Shown piece by piece: positions 9,316 through 19,349 of a stretch of DNA of 22,450 nt. The stretch comes from Hypsibius dujardini (Eukaryota; Tardigrada; Eutardigrada; Parachela; Hypsibiidae): assembly GCA_001579985.1 (NCBI GenBank), contig LRSR01001748.1, positions 1 through 22,450 of the forward strand, in the 5' to 3' direction. The notes under the pieces were generated by a model that was not told the origin of the DNA, made no database searches, and saw only the letters and a program-made list of their open reading frames with translations. Both the position numbers and the translations under genes were made by a program. Within the stretch, counting starts at the first letter, position 1, and the number at the start of each line of letters is the position of its first letter.

Positions 9316-9577
9316 TTTGATTTATTAAAAGCAGTTCGACCAATGCAAAATCACAGCGTCGAAACAATATAAACTTCCACATATACTTAATAACTTTGAA
9401 GCTTTTAGACACAGTCATCCTCACTAACGTAGGCCTCCTTTTATGTCTTCCGGTTGTCATGACCACACCCAAATTAAATTACGACTAACCGAGTGACGTA
9501 TATGGAATTCGAAATGGTTCGAAAAAAATCATCAAATCAAAGATTAAGGAGAAAGCAGTGGGAAGTTCTAGCCAAGA

Positions 9578-9720
9578 GTGGCTCAAACTCAGACCACCCT
9601 GATGGCTCCAACTCAGACCACCCTGATGGCTCAAACTCAGACCACCCTGATGGCTCCAACTCAGACCACCCTGATGGCTCCAACTCAGACCACCCTGATG
9701 GCTCCAACTCAGACCACCCA
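9578..9720. repeat. 24-bp minisatellite (6 copies)
   Basis: Six near-identical units of GACCACCCTGATGGCTCC followed by AACTCA. Because 24 is a multiple of three, frames stay open on both strands (SNSDHPDG on plus, LEPSGWSE on minus). No start context, splice signal or homology supports translation. Confidence 0.92.
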
Positions 9721-10538
9721 AAATTGTGGCCATGTGAGTAACGTATGTCTAATGTTATGTCAGATTGAGATATTTCGGTTTGCGAAATTTCTCTAATAAT
9801 CAAATCTGACGTGAGAGCGAACAAACAGCGAACCAAGAACGGAGATTTTCCTTCGCGATCGGTGGCGCCACTGGGTGCTATGGACTCGGGTTTGATTGAT
9901 TGATTGATCAGCAAGTTTTAATCCAAAAAGAGAGCAGTGGCGCCACCAACAGTCCGAATTGTGATTATTGCTTCGGCGCTGTTTTCGCTTTCTCTTTCCG
10001 GACTTGTTTACCACTATTTTCTTTTCCACTCGTTACAAAGTTTCAAATTAAATTTCGATTTATTTATTAAGTTTGGCTGAAGGCCTCTAGCACATTTAAA
10101 AAATAAGTTTGCGTTCTGGAAAATATTGGTTGGGATAAAAAAAAATTGAAACTCGCTGATAAATCAATCAATCAAGCCCCGGACCATAGCAAAAAGTGGC
10201 TCTGGAAGTAATTTTCTTCCTTATTTTTTCTGAAACCCCAATGTAAAATAACGATACACAACTCCAACTACAACTGGAAACATTTTTTTCGGCAGAATTT
10301 CAAAGTTGGGAGAATAATGGAATATTGGAACATTGGAATATTGGAATATTGGAACATTCCCATTCCATTCTGACAGTAAAAACTTCAATTCTAGAAAATA
10401 TTTTATTTTAAAGAAGTTCGACACTGTTTCTCTCAAAAGTCAATTTGAAATCTTTTAACATTAGCAGAATCTTTTTTTGGGCACCAGTGGGCGGATTAAT
10501 CAGCAGGGGGCGCAAGTCAATACATCAATCAATCAATG

Positions 10539-10750
10539 TGACGTGTATCAATGTCACGTGCACGTGCGTCCGATCGATGCGTCGCTACGCTCCCACGTCA
10601 CATTCCTCCGTATCTCGCCTGCAAAACAGGATCGCTGTGTACAGTAAAAGTCCTGATATTCTGCGTACGTCACAGGCGCGTTTCTATTCCGTGCCCTGTC
10701 TCGGAACAGTTCGTTATGGCGCCTACGTGTTAAAAACGCGCCGGTGACGT
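10539..10750. promoter_or_regulatory. Cluster of CRE half-sites and tandem E-boxes
   Basis: TGACGT or ACGTCA occurs at 10539, 10595, 10667 and 10745. Two abutting CACGTG E-boxes are at 10555-10566. The cluster is 1.3-1.5 kb upstream of the intersectin start codon and 1.2 kb upstream of the Tctex1-gene start. The motifs are seen; regulatory function is inferred. Two of the CRE sites are simply the arms of the inverted repeat. Confidence 0.4.
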
Positions 10751-10775
10751 AGCCAAAATATCGGGACTTTTTCTG
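10639..10775. repeat. Foldback element with 44-bp arms
   Basis: Arm 10642-10685 (AAAAGTCCTGATATTCTG, then TACGTCAC and GGCGCGTTT) matches the reverse complement of 10732-10775 with about eight differences. The spacer is about 46 bp. It is intergenic. The form fits a small foldback transposon, but no terminal target-site duplication was identified. Confidence 0.85.
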
Positions 10776-12053
10776 TCTCGGGCTGCTGTTTTTTTTCCGC
10801 ATTTTCCGCAGCGGGATGCAAGTTTGTAAATTATTTGGCCGTGTTCCGCGTTGAATGTATTGATTTTTGACCGTCTGCACGCAATTCCCAACGACAACAC
10901 GCCCGGGCTTGGGGTGGGCAAACACACGGAATCACAGCTGCGCATACGGAACTTTGCTGTTGACTTTACGAGTCAGTCACATTTTAGTCTGCTTCAAGTG
11001 CGTTTGTTACTATATTATTGGTTAATTACGAAGAATTCTCTCCGCACAGGCGCGGCGTGTCTTCCCCTCTCTGTGCAGTGAAACCCCGCGCGGTGAGTGG
11101 AAGCCCCGCAATTGAAAGTATGTGACTATTTTACGGCTTATCGGTTGTTATTATTGTGATCGGATTGCATCGAGGGGATGTGTGCGTTCGTTGGAATATT
11201 TGGAGAAATTGATTGATGAGATTTATTCTGTGGAATTAATTTATTTTCTTCGGCTCGTTTGAAGTTGGATCGTTGTCCAGTTATCTCTCCTGCCTGATTT
11301 GACGCTATTTGGTAAATGAGCTAGCAAGAAGGCGGTGAGAAACACCCCGGAAATCACTGTCAGAGTCACTGATAAATAATTTAATTATACTCATCTTCGA
11401 CATCGGTTGATTGGTTGATTGAGAAGATCTTAGTTTGTTTATGTTTGACAACTCGATTGATTGATTGATTGAGAAGATCTTGGTTTCTTTTTGAATTCCT
11501 TTTTTCTGAATTGTTTTTCTGGTTTTAAAATAGTTTAGGATTGAGATAGTTTCTCAATTCTGAAATTGATTCATGTAGGCTCGCTCACATGATTGGAAGA
11601 TGTCCGCCAACTGTTGTCTATTAAACGGTTGACGTTTTCGTGGGAGTGTATAACTTGATTGGTTGATTGCAGCATTTCATTTAGTTGCCCCAGATTTGCT
11701 TATCGACCTTCAGCGCTCGTTCTAGAATTCAATTCGATTGCCAAGTCTTAACCTTTAGGGTTCTTTCAAATCCTTTCGATATTTAAGTTGGAATCTGTCA
11801 GTTATAGACCGGCAGTACATCTCGCACTTATTCTGTTGACTTGAAATGGAGCCTTATTGATTGATCGGTTGATTTGATGACTCAGTATTTCTAGAAATTC
11901 CCGCTGTCCTTCGAAAAATGACATCGCGTCGCGGACTTGTAAATTAATTTTGTGAAGTTACAGATTGACTTGTCTTCCTCGGAGGAGATTGCAGCTGGAA
12001 CTAGGGCGGATTAGACATTTCAACTGGCGCACTGATTTCAGTCACCATCGACA

Positions 12054-15000
12054 ATGGACCCGTGGAAAATTCTCCCCGACGAGCAGGTGCGCTACGAGCA
12101 GCAGTTCGCGCAGCTCAACCCCGCGGACGGTTTTCTAACCGGCCAGCAGAGCCGTGATTTCTTCTTCAAATCCAACCTGGCGCCGGCGGTGCTGGCCAAA
12201 ATTTGGGAGCTCTCCGACCTGAACCGTGACGGACGCCTCGACCGGAGGGAATTCTCCGTAGCCATGCACCTGATCAGGAAGAAGATTCAGGGCCTGGAAT
12301 TGCCGGCGAGCTTGCCGCCGAGTATGCTAGGCAGTCCGACGACGGCCAACGGGTCGGGGAACACGGCGGCATGGGGAGCGCTTCCGGATTTATTGCCGCG
12401 ACAGGCGGGTAGTCCACCCTCCATGATGGGAAGTATGCCGGGCAACAGCGGCATGGGTGGGGCGTTGGGCGGCGGCGACCTGCAGATGATGGGTGGACAG
12501 TTTCCGCAGCAGTCGCAGTCGTTTATGGCGTCCGGCGCGGGAACATTGCCGTATGGTGAGTAACAAGGAGATTTCCTTGTCGATCAATCAATCAATCAAT
12601 AAAACAACGGATCAATCAAGAAACCTATCAACGAATCAATCAATCAATCGATTACAAATCAGTCAACAAATCAATCAATGAACGAATCAACCAATCAATC
12701 AATCTATCACCAAATGAATTAACAAATCAATCAACGAATCAATCCACTCTTCCCCTTCAGGCTCCTCCAACGATCAAAGAAGTCGCACCGGGTCTGGGCA
12801 AGCACAGCACCTCTACTCCACCATGCCGGGCAGCGTCCCGACTGGCGAATGGGCCGTTCCCCATCCCACCAAACTGAAATACAACAAAATGTTCCACGAC
12901 CTCGACAAGGCGCGGGTCGGCTCGCTGAGCGGCAATCAAGCGCGCTCCATCCTCATGCAATCCGGACTGCCCAATCCGATGCTGGCGCAGATCTGGGCGC
13001 TGTCGGATATCGACAAAGACGGCCGTCTGACCTCCGAGGAATTCGTCCTCGCCATGCATCTGGCGGAGATGGCGCGGCAACGGGAACCCATTCCGGCGAC
13101 GCTGCCGTCTGAGCTCATTCCACCGTCATTCCGGAGGCCGCGAGGTTTGAGCGCTAATATACAGATACCATTTAACGGTGGTGGTCTTTCCGCGGGGAGC
13201 AACAGCAACAACCTGGGGGCGTCTTCCGCTCCGGCAGCGGGGGCGGTGTCGCAGGAGGTGTTCGACATGACCCCCGCGTCGTTCGAAGACAAGCGGAAGG
13301 AGAATTTTGATAAAGGGAATGCGGAGCTCGAGCGACGTCGTCAGGCAATCCAGGTACATACTGCTGCAGATTAATGTGTTGCCTCTGCATATCCCAGCAT
13401 GTCTGTTTGTGTGCCTATGTGTCTGTCTGTCTGTCTATCTGTCTGTCTGTCTGCCTGTCTGCCTGTCTGTCTGTCTGCCTATCTGTTTGTCTGTCTGTTT
13501 GACTGTCTGACTGTCTGTTTGTCTGTCTGTCTGTTTGTCTGTTTGTCTGTTTGTCTGTCTGTCTGTATAAGAAATCCTTGTCGTGTAAGCACATGTTATT
13601 TATAACTTGCAGGAAATGCAACGTCAAGAGCGCGAAGAACGAGAAAAGCGAGAACGCGAAGAGTTCGAACGGCGGGAAAAGATCCGCCTGGAACAGGAGC
13701 GAAAGCGACAAGCTGAACTGGAAAGTCAGCTCGCACGGCAGCGCGAGATCCAGGAACGGCAGGAGGAGGAACGGCGGAAGGTGATCGAACAACGCGAAGC
13801 GGCCCGCCTGGAGATGGAGCGACAGCGGAAGATTGAGCGCCAGCGAAAACGCCGCCACGATCTGATGAACGAGCGAACGCGGGAGTACGAGGAGCTGGCA
13901 CACTACAAGAGTCAGAACAGCGGAATTGAGTTGCACACCGTGGACTCGGATACCAAACGCGCGGACTTGCTGCAACTGGTGGAGGAGACACGGAATCAGG
14001 TGCGGGAGCGCAAGGAGATCATCGATGGGATGCGCATGAAGCGAGATGAGTTGCTGGAGGAGATTTCGCGGACGACGAGTCAGGAGCAGGAGCTCGGCTC
14101 AGACGCCAGTCGGGCAAAGTCGGAGAGAGCGATGCTGGAAGGCCGGATGTCGATATCGTCCAGCGGGTCGGGAGAGAGTCCGCAGAGCGTGACTTTTGAA
14201 GTTCAAAGAAGACAAGTAGGCATCTCTTGCCTGTGTCTTGTGTCTTGCCTGTGTCTTGTGTCTTGCCTGTGTCTAGTGTCTTGCCTGAGTTTTGCCTGTG
14301 TCTTGTGTCTTGCCTGTGTCTCTTGCCCGTGTCTTGCCTGTGTCTTGCCTGTGTCTTGTGTCTTGTGTCTTGTTTGTGGAATTTTCCGCCTCCGACTGCT
14401 TGATAGCCTGTAAGTGACATCTTGTTTTCAGGATGCGGCGGCGGAGCTGCAGAACAAGCTGTCAGAAGCGGAAACAACCACGGCAGGCCTCAAAAAAGCC
14501 ATCGACGAGCGCAACTCGCGCATCAAAACCTTCGGTGAGCAGTTCCAAACCATCTACGAAAACCACGTCCGTTTGCTCCACGACTTCCAGGGGAAGCAGA
14601 CATCAGTAATGCAGTCGAGCCAACAAGGCGCCGCCCGGAAAGCTTCCACCACCAACGTCTACCCCAATCTGCATGACACTGCCGCCTCATCCGGTTCCTA
14701 CGGATTCAGCGGCGATAAAGACGCCTTCAGCAACGGAAACCACGAAGGGACTGGAGGTTGGGCGGAGAATAATTTCGATGCGCCTGACGATGTCTGGGGC
14801 GAGCAGTCGCCCTTTACCGACGGCACTTCCGCTGCTGCAGCGACAGACGCAACACCGACAAAAGTCAGTGAACTTCGCGATGATCTGGCCGGGAAGCTGG
14901 TGATTCGGACGCCTTCCATCAAGCACGATCACCATCTGTCCTTTGATAATGACTTTAAGCAGACTAAATTTCGGCGGTATCGCGCTCTGTACACCTACAC

Positions 15001-15198
15001 CGCCGGCAATGAGGATGAGCTGTCGTTCCAGGCAGGCGATGTGATTTCCGTGCCAACAACGCATGATGGGGAACCGGGGTGGTTGCCGGGGGAGCTCGCT
15101 GGGAAGACAGGATGGTTGCCGGAGAATCATGTGCAGCTGTTGCCGGATACGGCAGAAATGCCGGCGAAAGAGGTTTGTCCTTTATTCTGTCGTGTTCA

Positions 15199-15229
<31 letters not shown>

Positions 15230-17136
15230 GCCTGCCTGTCTGTCTGTCTGCCTGCCTGTCTGTCTGTCTGCATGCTTGTCTGTTTGTCGTTCCGTTGGGC
15301 TGTTTGTTTGTCTATCTGGTTAATTGTTTATTTGGTGGTCGGTCTGTCTACCTGTCATACCTTTCTAGCAGACCTAACTTCAGGGAAAAATGTATTTCGG
15401 TCTGAATTTCGCAGTGCCTGATTGTCCGTTGTGAGTGTCTGCCGATTTGACTCTCTAGAGACTGACTGATTGTTTCACAGCTTGCCCATCAGCCTGTCGT
15501 CTTCCGTATCTTGATTTGTCTGCCTGCCTGCTTGCGTGTCTGAATCGCGTCGTACATATGTGTCTTTCTGACTGTCTGGAGGCTGACCGATTGGTTAACT
15601 GCTCTCCACTTGCCTGTCGTCGTTCCATGTCTGTCTGGCTGTCTGTCTGTCTAATGATCTGATCATTTCGCCGTATTAACGAGTCACTAACTTTTGTTTA
15701 CTCTCACAGAAGTCCGACAAGCCGATTCCCAAGTCAAGAGGCAACTCCGTGCAGTCTGACTCCCCTGCCCAGGACTCTACCGAGCTGGCCGGAAACATCC
15801 GCGCCAAAGCCATCCACCCGTGGCACGCCAAAAAGGACTCACACCTCACTTTCGCCAAAGGCGACATCCTCTTGCTAAAGAAGCAGGCTGATAACTGGTA
15901 TTTCGGGGAGAAGGAGGGTAGCGCCGGTCAGTCCGGCTGGTTCCCCGCTCAATGCGTGCAGATCATTGCGGACGACGGCGAAGGTAAGAGAGCCTTCCAC
16001 TCGCATCACTCGGTGGACTCCCATACCGGCTCAACGGGAGGAGAAGCAGCTGAATCTCTCTACGTGTCCGTCTTCGACTACACATCCGAGGTGGCGGGAG
16101 ATTTGGCGTTCCGGGCGGGCGAGGTTGTACGCGTCACGCACAAGGACGGCGACTGGTGGACGGGAGTCATCGCAAATCGGACCGGCATTTTCCCCGTATG
16201 TATCTCCCAATCAATTCAAACAACGCTAGATTTCGTCCTGTGGAAAATTAGCCTCACTGATGTTTTTTTTCAGAGCAATTACGTGAAAGAGCATAACGAT
16301 TCTCCGCAACTTCCGTCTCCCGCGTCGTTGGGCAAAGCGATGGCGCAGACCAACACCGAAGACCTGTCGAAGAAGAAGCCGGAGATCGCGGTGGCGGTTG
16401 CGGCGTATACTGCCGGTGGTCCGGAGCAGATTTCGTTTGCGAAGGGCGATCTGATATTGGTGAAGAAGAAAACGGAAACGGGCTGGTGGGAAGGTGAACT
16501 GCAGGCCAAGGGGAAGCAACGGCAGATTGGCTGGTTCCCAGCAGCGTACATCAAGAGCATGGCCGGTGCCCCGCCCAGCAATAACAGTGGATCAGCTACG
16601 CCCGTTACAGACAAGTCTCGAACGGGCTCGTTCTCTTCCCGTAAGCGTGTGCAGTCTTCTTTTTGTCTGCCTGAAATCTTACTGTCTGTCTGTCTGACTG
16701 TCTCTCTGTCTCTCTGTCTGTCTCTGTCTCTCTGCCTGCCTGCCTGTCTGTCTGGTTGTCTGCCTGCCTACCTGTCTACCTGTCTGCCTGTTTGTCTGTT
16801 TGTCTGTCTGTTGTCTGTCTGCCCTTGTGTCTCTCTGATTACTTATCCCTCTGGCTGCTTATCATGTTTCTTCGTTATCTGTTGGTATGACCATCGTCTA
16901 GCCAACCTTTGTTCTTTACAACTTCCATCTGTCCTCCAGATTCGGGCGATGCTGTTCTTCCGGCCGGCACAAAAGTGATCGCCCTCTACGACTACGTCGC
17001 CCAGAATTCTGACGAATTGTCCTTTAAAAAGAACGATGTCATCATCATCGTCAGCAAGGAGGACGTCAACTGGTGGAAGGGCGTTTTGAATGGGAAGCAG
17101 GGAATTTTACCCAGTAATTATGTGCAAATAGCTTAA
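12054..17136 (+). CDS. ITSN: Intersectin, short form (2 EH, coiled coil, 5 SH3)
   Basis: Seven coding exons, 12054-12555, 12761-13353, 13613-14215, 14432-15172, 15710-16195, 16274-16640 and 16940-17136, join in phase to 1162 residues. Intersectin is a scaffold at clathrin-coated pits and synapses: EH domains bind NPF proteins, and SH3 domains bind dynamin, synaptojanin and WASP-type partners. Seen: EH1 (about 5-100, loop D55-N57-D59 to E66), EH2 (about 205-295, loop D250-D252-D254 to E261, then IPPSFRR), charged coiled coil (about 350-545), SH3A (about 749-805), SH3B (842-900), SH3C (928-985), SH3D (1012-1076) and SH3E (1110-1162). The stop codon follows SH3E almost at once, so no DH-PH-C2 tail is encoded, as in the short vertebrate isoform. 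EH1 begins at the start methionine (MDPWK). A separate long-form exon set beyond 17136 was not seen. Confidence 0.95.
12581..12745. repeat. (AATC)n in intersectin intron 1
   Basis: Imperfect CAATCAATCAAT repeats fill nearly all of the 205-bp intron 12556-12760. Confidence 0.93.
13399..13567. repeat. (TCTG)n in intersectin intron 2
   Basis: CTGT units with CCTG, TTTG and ATCTG variants fill most of the intron 13354-13612, pyrimidine-rich on the sense strand. Confidence 0.94.
14221..14380. repeat. TTGCCTGTGTCTTGTGTC repeat in intersectin intron 3
   Basis: An 18-bp unit and shortened 12-bp or 6-bp versions repeat across the intron 14216-14431. It is distinct from the (TCTG)n of the neighbouring introns. 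Confidence 0.9.
15198..15320. repeat. (TCTG)n in intersectin intron 4
   Basis: TCTG and CCTG units near the 5' end of the 537-bp intron 15173-15709, continuing as scattered CTGTCTG words to about 15655. Confidence 0.9.
16681..16832. repeat. (TCTG)n in intersectin intron 6
   Basis: TCTG, CTCT and CCTG units in the intron 16641-16939, with the sense strand pyrimidine-rich. Confidence 0.92.
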
Positions 17137-17381
17137 GAATTAAACGTTGCTGAAAAGTGATTTACCGTGTCGTACGGTTGTTTAATTTTATTTTTCCTCT
17201 CGACTCGTCTGATTTATGATACAACTAGTAGGAGGACATTCGCCGTTTGCTCTTTTTCTTCCACACACACACACACACACACTCGAAATTACCCGTGATT
17301 ATGCTTTCGTCTTGACTGTTTTTAGCCTTATTTTCAATTGGAAAAAGTATACGTCAATTTTCTTCTGTTGCCAAGCATGCC

Positions 17382-17387
17382 AATAAA
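17382..17387 (+). terminator. Candidate polyadenylation signal for intersectin
   Basis: First AATAAA downstream of the intersectin stop codon, 245 bp away. Motif only; the cleavage site was not identified. Confidence 0.35.
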
Positions 17388-17792
17388 TTGTCCCTGAGTT
17401 TGAAGCATCAGTCCACTGCATTCCTTGCTTCCGTGCGCGTTGTGGTGGTTGCAGGCAAACTTTCGTCACAAGCGCGAAGAGATCTTCTGCTTGAAGACGA
17501 CAAGAGATTCACAGCTTCACAAATCAGACAACAAGAGATCACTATACAAATCTCAATCGTATTCAAAAGAGGTTGCTGCCTCGAACCGCATCACGTTGAG
17601 CGACCTGTAGACTGGATCGCAGGGTTTCCGTAGTCGCCGACCGCCGACAACGGAGCGCAGTAGTTGAGATGGAGGTCCACGAAGGAATTCAGAAAGTTCA
17701 CATGCTTGTCGCGGATAATTTCATGACCTGGACGACTGGATGACTGAACTAATGGACTTCGACCGTCCTCCGCATGACCGCTGCTCACGGTT

Positions 17793-17975
17793 GCTCACCA
17801 TTCATGTACTCGTACTGTACTGTGCGTTTACTTGTATGTTCGTGTGTTGTCGGAAGTACAGTCGAACCGAAAGTGCTTCACATAACCGCTCACCGTTCAT
17901 GTACTCGTACTGTACTGTATGTTTACTTGTACGTTTGTGTGTTGTCGGAAGTACAGCTGAACCAGATGTGTTCGG
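17793..17975. repeat. 95-bp tandem duplication (2 copies)
   Basis: TTCATGTACTCGTACTGTAC recurs at 17801 and 17896. Each is followed by a GTTTACTTGT word and GTGTGTTGTCGGAAGTACAG. Copies differ by a few substitutions. Confidence 0.9.
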
Positions 17976-18356
17976 CTGGACAATTGTTATCTGCGCGAGC
18001 CTGGGTGCCGCGACCGGTTCTCTACTTGATATACTCGTAATGTGTTTTCATAGTCAGTCCAGTTAGTTCTTCATTCTACAGTAGTTTTTTGTCCTCATCG
18101 CTTCCTATCCTTTTTTCCTTCAGAGCTCCCGTTCCTCATCGCCTCTTCTCTCCATATATGTAATGCCAACTGTCTCCGATTAATACAAAACATTCACTTC
18201 CACTCATTTTACGCATTTTTTGGTAATTTTTTGAGGACATTTTTTGTGAATAACAAAAGAAGGCAAACTTTGGGCCAAAATGCACCCCGCACCCGGTATG
18301 GGGACGTATACTTGACGACGGACGAATAAAACTGCGCTTTACTTGAGTACACAACC

Positions 18357-18575
18357 AGCACTGCACACGCGCACAGCACACGCGCACAGCACACGCGCAC
18401 AGCACACACGCACAGCACACGCGCACAGCACACCCGCACAGCACACCCGCACAGCACACCCGCACAGCACACCCGCACAGCACACCCGCACAGCCCACGC
18501 GCACAGCCCACGCGCACAGCCCACGCGCACAGCACACGCGCACAGCACACGCGCACAGCACACGCGCACAGCCCA
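18357..18575. repeat. 13-bp minisatellite
   Basis: About seventeen copies of CAGCACACGCGCA with CCCGCA, ACGCA and CCCACGCG variants grouped in runs, which suggests local unit-by-unit spread. Because 13 is not a multiple of three, all frames cycle. The cysteine-rich minus-strand and histidine-rich plus-strand open frames are by-products. Confidence 0.95.
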
Positions 18576-19349
18576 CGTTTTAGTACGTGCCGTTAGAGGT
18601 TCGTCTGTTGCCGTTACGTGACCTTTTCCACAATAAAAAGGTTTTTATGACCTTTTCTGACGTTTAGTTCGATGTGCAGTAGTTTAACTGAAGAGCGGCG
18701 TTGTGAAATACTGTTTTTCGCTGATTCGAAACAAAACGTAATTAAAAAGGAAAGCCCTTCCTGATTATACTCTAACGTTCAAGATCAAATGTTAAATCAT
18801 TCAATCAAGCGCTTATGACTATTGCAATGTACGTGTACCAAATGAGATCTTTCGAATTTCTCCCCCGTTGAACGGGGAACTCTTTGCCGCGAGTCGTATT
18901 TTCGAAATCATGTTAGGAGACATGGTATTCAAGAAAAAAGGTTCGTCACGATCGGAGAGTTGCACTGGTAATTGTTCCCTGGTAATTTATTTATTATTAT
19001 TATTATTCTTATTATTTATTTATTTATTTCATGATTGATTTAATCCGATAAGCGTGGTCAAAGAGAAGGGGGGGGGCTATTACTTTCCAAGAAAGGATCT
19101 GCATTTTTTTTCTTCAGGCAAATAAAAACCAACTCAAGATTTTCAATAAATCAGATTGGTTTGGGGGAAATTGAGGAAATCAATCAATCAATTCGCAGGT
19201 GAAAAATTGATTGCAGATAATTTCGTAGTTTTTGTCATTAATCAGTTGATACTGTATGTTTCTTCCTTCCGTTGCCAAGCGTGCTAAGAAGTCTCTGATT
19301 TGAAGCGACAGCGCGATGAGACTGAACAAAACAACTCGCGAGTTTCAAA

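Larger units (their letters stand above)
9316..12053. other. Intergenic region between divergent Tctex1-domain and intersectin genes
   Basis: No supported protein-coding exon was found. It must hold both promoters and the intersectin 5' UTR, but no TATA box or transcript start can be fixed by eye. Contents: a 24-bp minisatellite, two isolated GTGGCGCCAC palindromes (9862 and 9937), scattered (GATT)n, a GGAATATT microrepeat (about 10312-10365), a CRE/E-box cluster and foldback element (10539-10775), and T-rich unique DNA to 12053. 5' UTR introns cannot be excluded. Confidence 0.6.
17137..19349. other. Intersectin 3' flank and upstream region of the calmodulin-like gene
   Basis: No confident gene was found. 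An AATAAA at 17382-17387 could be the intersectin polyadenylation signal. A (CA)n tract lies at about 17263-17281, a 95-bp tandem duplication at about 17793-17975 and a 13-bp minisatellite at 18357-18575. From 18580 to 19349 there is AT-rich unique DNA with ATT/TTTA runs and a G7 run near 19070. A polar open stretch, 17455-17610, follows an acceptor-like GGTTGCAG but has no upstream partner exon. Confidence 0.6.

Noticed and set aside
9493-9741. Possible small gene encoding SNSDHPDG repeats
   Set aside because: A 24-bp array stays open on both strands by arithmetic. Nothing outside the repeat looks conserved.
13354-13374. Premature stops at the ends of intersectin open frames (13374, 14413, 15421, 16978)
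   Set aside because: These lie in introns. Splicing at the identified donors and acceptors restores one continuous 1162-residue product, so the gene is not broken.
18136-18621. Cysteine-rich repeat protein on the minus strand or HTRTAHAHS protein on the plus strand
   Set aside because: Products of a 13-bp minisatellite; overlapping frames on both strands are open equally.
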